Shown in pieces: positions 62,437 to 64,000 of a DNA stretch of 64,000 nucleotides; position 1 is the first letter of the stretch; every line of letters starts with the position of its first letter. The notes beneath the pieces were generated by a model, which was not told the DNA's origin, ran no database searches, and saw nothing but the letters and a program-made list of their open reading frames with translations. The translations under genes and the position numbers were made by a program. The stretch comes from Maricaulis maris MCS10. Its GTDB lineage: Bacteria; Pseudomonadota; Alphaproteobacteria; Caulobacterales; Maricaulaceae. The stretch lies in assembly GCF_000014745.1 (NCBI RefSeq), contig NC_008347.1:62001-126000 (forward strand), given 5' to 3'.

Positions 62437-63416
62437 CCGAGCCGCAGCGCGACATAACCTATATCCTTCACTGGGGTGACCTCACCTCGACGGTGCGCAT
62501 GCTCGCGGCCGCGAAGACCATTCGCGACACTTTCCGCCGCGACCGCATCATCCTGCTGACCACGCCGGACTATGAGAGCTTTCTCAAGCATTGCCCGTGG
62601 TTCAACGCGATCGAGACCGATGCATGTCCCGATACGCGTCCGATGGTCGGGCTGCGTGACAAGCGGATCAAGCTGGCCAAGCCGGTGCGGGTGTTCGACC
62701 TCGTCGGCAGCGCCGACTCGCGCAAGATCAAGGGCAATTTCCGCTTTTCGAAATGCAAATGGTTCGACATTGCTGCCCGCGCCGAAGGGGCCGGGCATCC
62801 GGTCGATGCCATGGCGGGGGCTCTCAATGATGCCCTGGGGCAGGGCCCGACCTTCTACCCGCTGGGCGGCGCGCCGTCGCCGGATGCCAGCTGGGTTGAT
62901 TTCCTGGCCAAGCAGTCGCGCATGCTCGACCCGGAATATTTCGGGCTCAATGGGCCGTTCGCCTTGCTCGCGCCTGCCGGCGAGAGCGTCAAACCGGCAC
63001 TGAGATGGCCGAAAGAGAAGTGGGCGGCGCTGGCGCACGAACTCCTTCAATCCGGCATTACGCCGGCCCTGATCGGTGGACCGGACACACGCGATGTGGG
63101 GCGCCATGTCTCGCAAGTCGCCCCTGGCGCGCGGGACCTGACCGGCAAGGCCAAGCTTCCGCAGCTGGCCGGGCTGGCCCGGCGGACGAATTTCGTCTTT
63201 TCCGAAGACACACCGCTGGTCCATTTGCTGACGGCCGCCGGGGCTCCGGCTCTGGCGCTGTATGGCAATACTGATGACCCGGCACCGATCGCACCGCGCG
63301 GGTCGGCACCGGTGATCCTGATGCATGCGGTCACGCTGGCCCAGGTCACACCGGAAGAGGCGATCGCCGCGATGCGTTTCGCGGGTGGTTTCGATCGGGC
63401 TCCGGCCGCCGCGTGA
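62433..63416 (+). CDS. GT9-family glycosyltransferase (heptosyltransferase-like)
   Basis: 327 residues. YILHWGDLTSTVRMLAAAKTIRDTFRRDRI is a variant of the GT9 start (usually GDxL). LLAPAGESVKPALRWPKEKWAALAHEL and SEDTPLVHLLTAAGAPALALYGNTDD are the C-domain motifs of ADP-heptose:LPS transferases. It probably acts with the GT4 protein on LPS core. Start is ATGA-coupled. Confidence 0.85.
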   Translation: MTEPQRDITYILHWGDLTSTVRMLAAAKTIRDTFRRDRIILLTTPDYESFLKHCPWFNAIETDACPDTRPMVGLRDKRIKLAKPVRVFDLVGSADSRKIKGNFRFSKCKWFDIAARAEGAGHPVDAMAGALNDALGQGPTFYPLGGAPSPDASWVDFLAKQSRMLDPEYFGLNGPFALLAPAGESVKPALRWPKEKWAALAHELLQSGITPALIGGPDTRDVGRHVSQVAPGARDLTGKAKLPQLAGLARRTNFVFSEDTPLVHLLTAAGAPALALYGNTDDPAPIAPRGSAPVILMHAVTLAQVTPEEAIAAMRFAGGFDRAPAAA

Positions 63417-63569
63417 ACCGCTATCCACGCTTGCCAATTGTGATCATTTCACCATAGTGCCCGCCTCCCGGCGGACCTGAGGCGCTATTTGCCTGTTTAG
63501 GGCTTGATCCAGCGCCCTCCCGGGAGGATTAGTAAGGTTCAGCTTTGGGGCAACCAGGGAGAAGATGCC

Positions 63570-64000
63570 ATAGCCCGTAGACCGCACGCTGCGCAACCGC
63601 CCAAAAAAGAGGGCCCGCGCATTAACCGGGATATCCGCGTACCGCGGGTGCTCCTGATCGACGAAACTGGTGAGAAGCAAGGCATTATGCCGACGGAAGC
63701 GGCCCTTGAGGCCGCCGAACAGGCTGGGCTCGACCTCGTTGAAGTGTCGCCGAATGCCGATCCGCCAGTTTGCAAGATCGTCGATTATGGCAAGCTGAAA
63801 TACCAGGATCAGAAGAAAAAGGCCGAGGCCAAGAAGAAGCAGAAGACCGTCGAGATCAAAGAGATCAAGATGCGTCCGAACATCGATATCCATGACTACC
63901 AGGTGAAAACCAAGGCCATGCATCGCTTCTTCGAGGCCGGTGACAAGGTCAAGGTGACCCTGCGTTTCCGGGGCCGTGAAATGGCTCACCAGAACCGCGG
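63570..64000 (+). CDS. infC: Translation initiation factor IF-3 (start codon ATA; 3' truncated by window)
   Basis: 143 codons are visible; about 30 residues lie beyond the window. [49 protein letters not shown] and [41 protein letters not shown] are diagnostic of IF3. No ATG or GTG is in frame near the N-terminus; the family start falls at ATA 63570, with GGGAG 8 bases upstream. IF3 discriminates against AUU/AUA-type starts, so this codon should give autoregulation. An out-of-frame ATG-CCA-TAG at 63565-63573 overlaps the start. Confidence 0.93.
   Translation, partial: MARRPHAAQPPKKEGPRINRDIRVPRVLLIDETGEKQGIMPTEAALEAAEQAGLDLVEVSPNADPPVCKIVDYGKLKYQDQKKKAEAKKKQKTVEIKEIKMRPNIDIHDYQVKTKAMHRFFEAGDKVKVTLRFRGREMAHQNR

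Overview
The window is high-GC bacterial chromosome from an alphaproteobacterium, most likely in the Caulobacterales/Maricaulales (a Maricaulis- or Hyphomonas-like dimorphic bacterium). The clearest evidence is a DivL-type cell-cycle kinase with Tyr in place of the phospho-accepting His, a perfect CtrA full site (TTAA-N7-TTAA), an FzlA-like division GST, ChvI/ChvG beside PTS-Ntr genes, NrnC, a class II AroA, an AccD without its zinc-ribbon cysteines, and the alphaproteobacterial gene order nrnC-lptC-lptA-lptB-rpoN-hpf-ptsN. This placement is inferred from gene content; no rRNA is present. No prophage, insertion sequence or CRISPR array was seen.

Layout. 1-10.8 kb is accessory: a FemAB/GNAT-like enzyme, SnoaL/NTF2-like secreted proteins, tRNA-Arg, a leaderless arsR-membrane protein pair, a lone ABC ATPase, a complex-I-type zinc finger protein, a DASS anion transporter, an 860-bp block of dyad repeats and a split DUF1214/DUF1254 pair. 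10.9-14.1 kb is chvI-chvG-EIIA(Man)-HPr without hprK. 14.2-16.9 kb has a large acidic-tailed membrane protein and a TonB-domain lipoprotein. 17.1-29.4 kb is divL followed by a mostly overlapping run, tsaE-amgK-murU-addB-addA-trxA, interrupted only by an opposing ferredoxin gene.

29.4-42.2 kb on the minus strand is the biosynthetic block aroA-cmk-rpsA-ihfB, then trpF-trpB-trpA-accD-folC. A BrnT/BrnA toxin-antitoxin pair and a small secreted ORF sit between trpB and trpA, and a LysR/50-aa/SprA-like cassette sits between ihfB and trpF. folC appears to start at AUU. 42.3-49.6 kb has a FYDLN-acid protein, tRNA-Ala, a Sel1 protein and ptsN-hpf-rpoN-lptB-lptA-lptC-nrnC; the rpoN ribosome binding site is buried in a hairpin.

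49.6-64 kb holds an MBOAT/SGNH acylation pair, an unknown four-cysteine secreted protein behind a palindromic promoter, tRNA-Leu, an NDUFA9-like protein, a CPBP protease, uppP, a CDF metal exporter, fzlA-queG, a GGDEF protein with a degenerate receiver, a TPR protein, overlapping GT4 and GT9 glycosyltransferases and the start of infC, which begins at AUA.

The genes are dominated by envelope construction and recycling (AmgK/MurU, UppP, LptABC, MBOAT, GT4/GT9), cell-cycle control (DivL, FzlA, a CtrA site), nitrogen-PTS and sigma-54 signalling (ChvGI, HPr, EIIA-Man, PtsN, RpoN) and translation control (RpsA, HPF, IF3, QueG).
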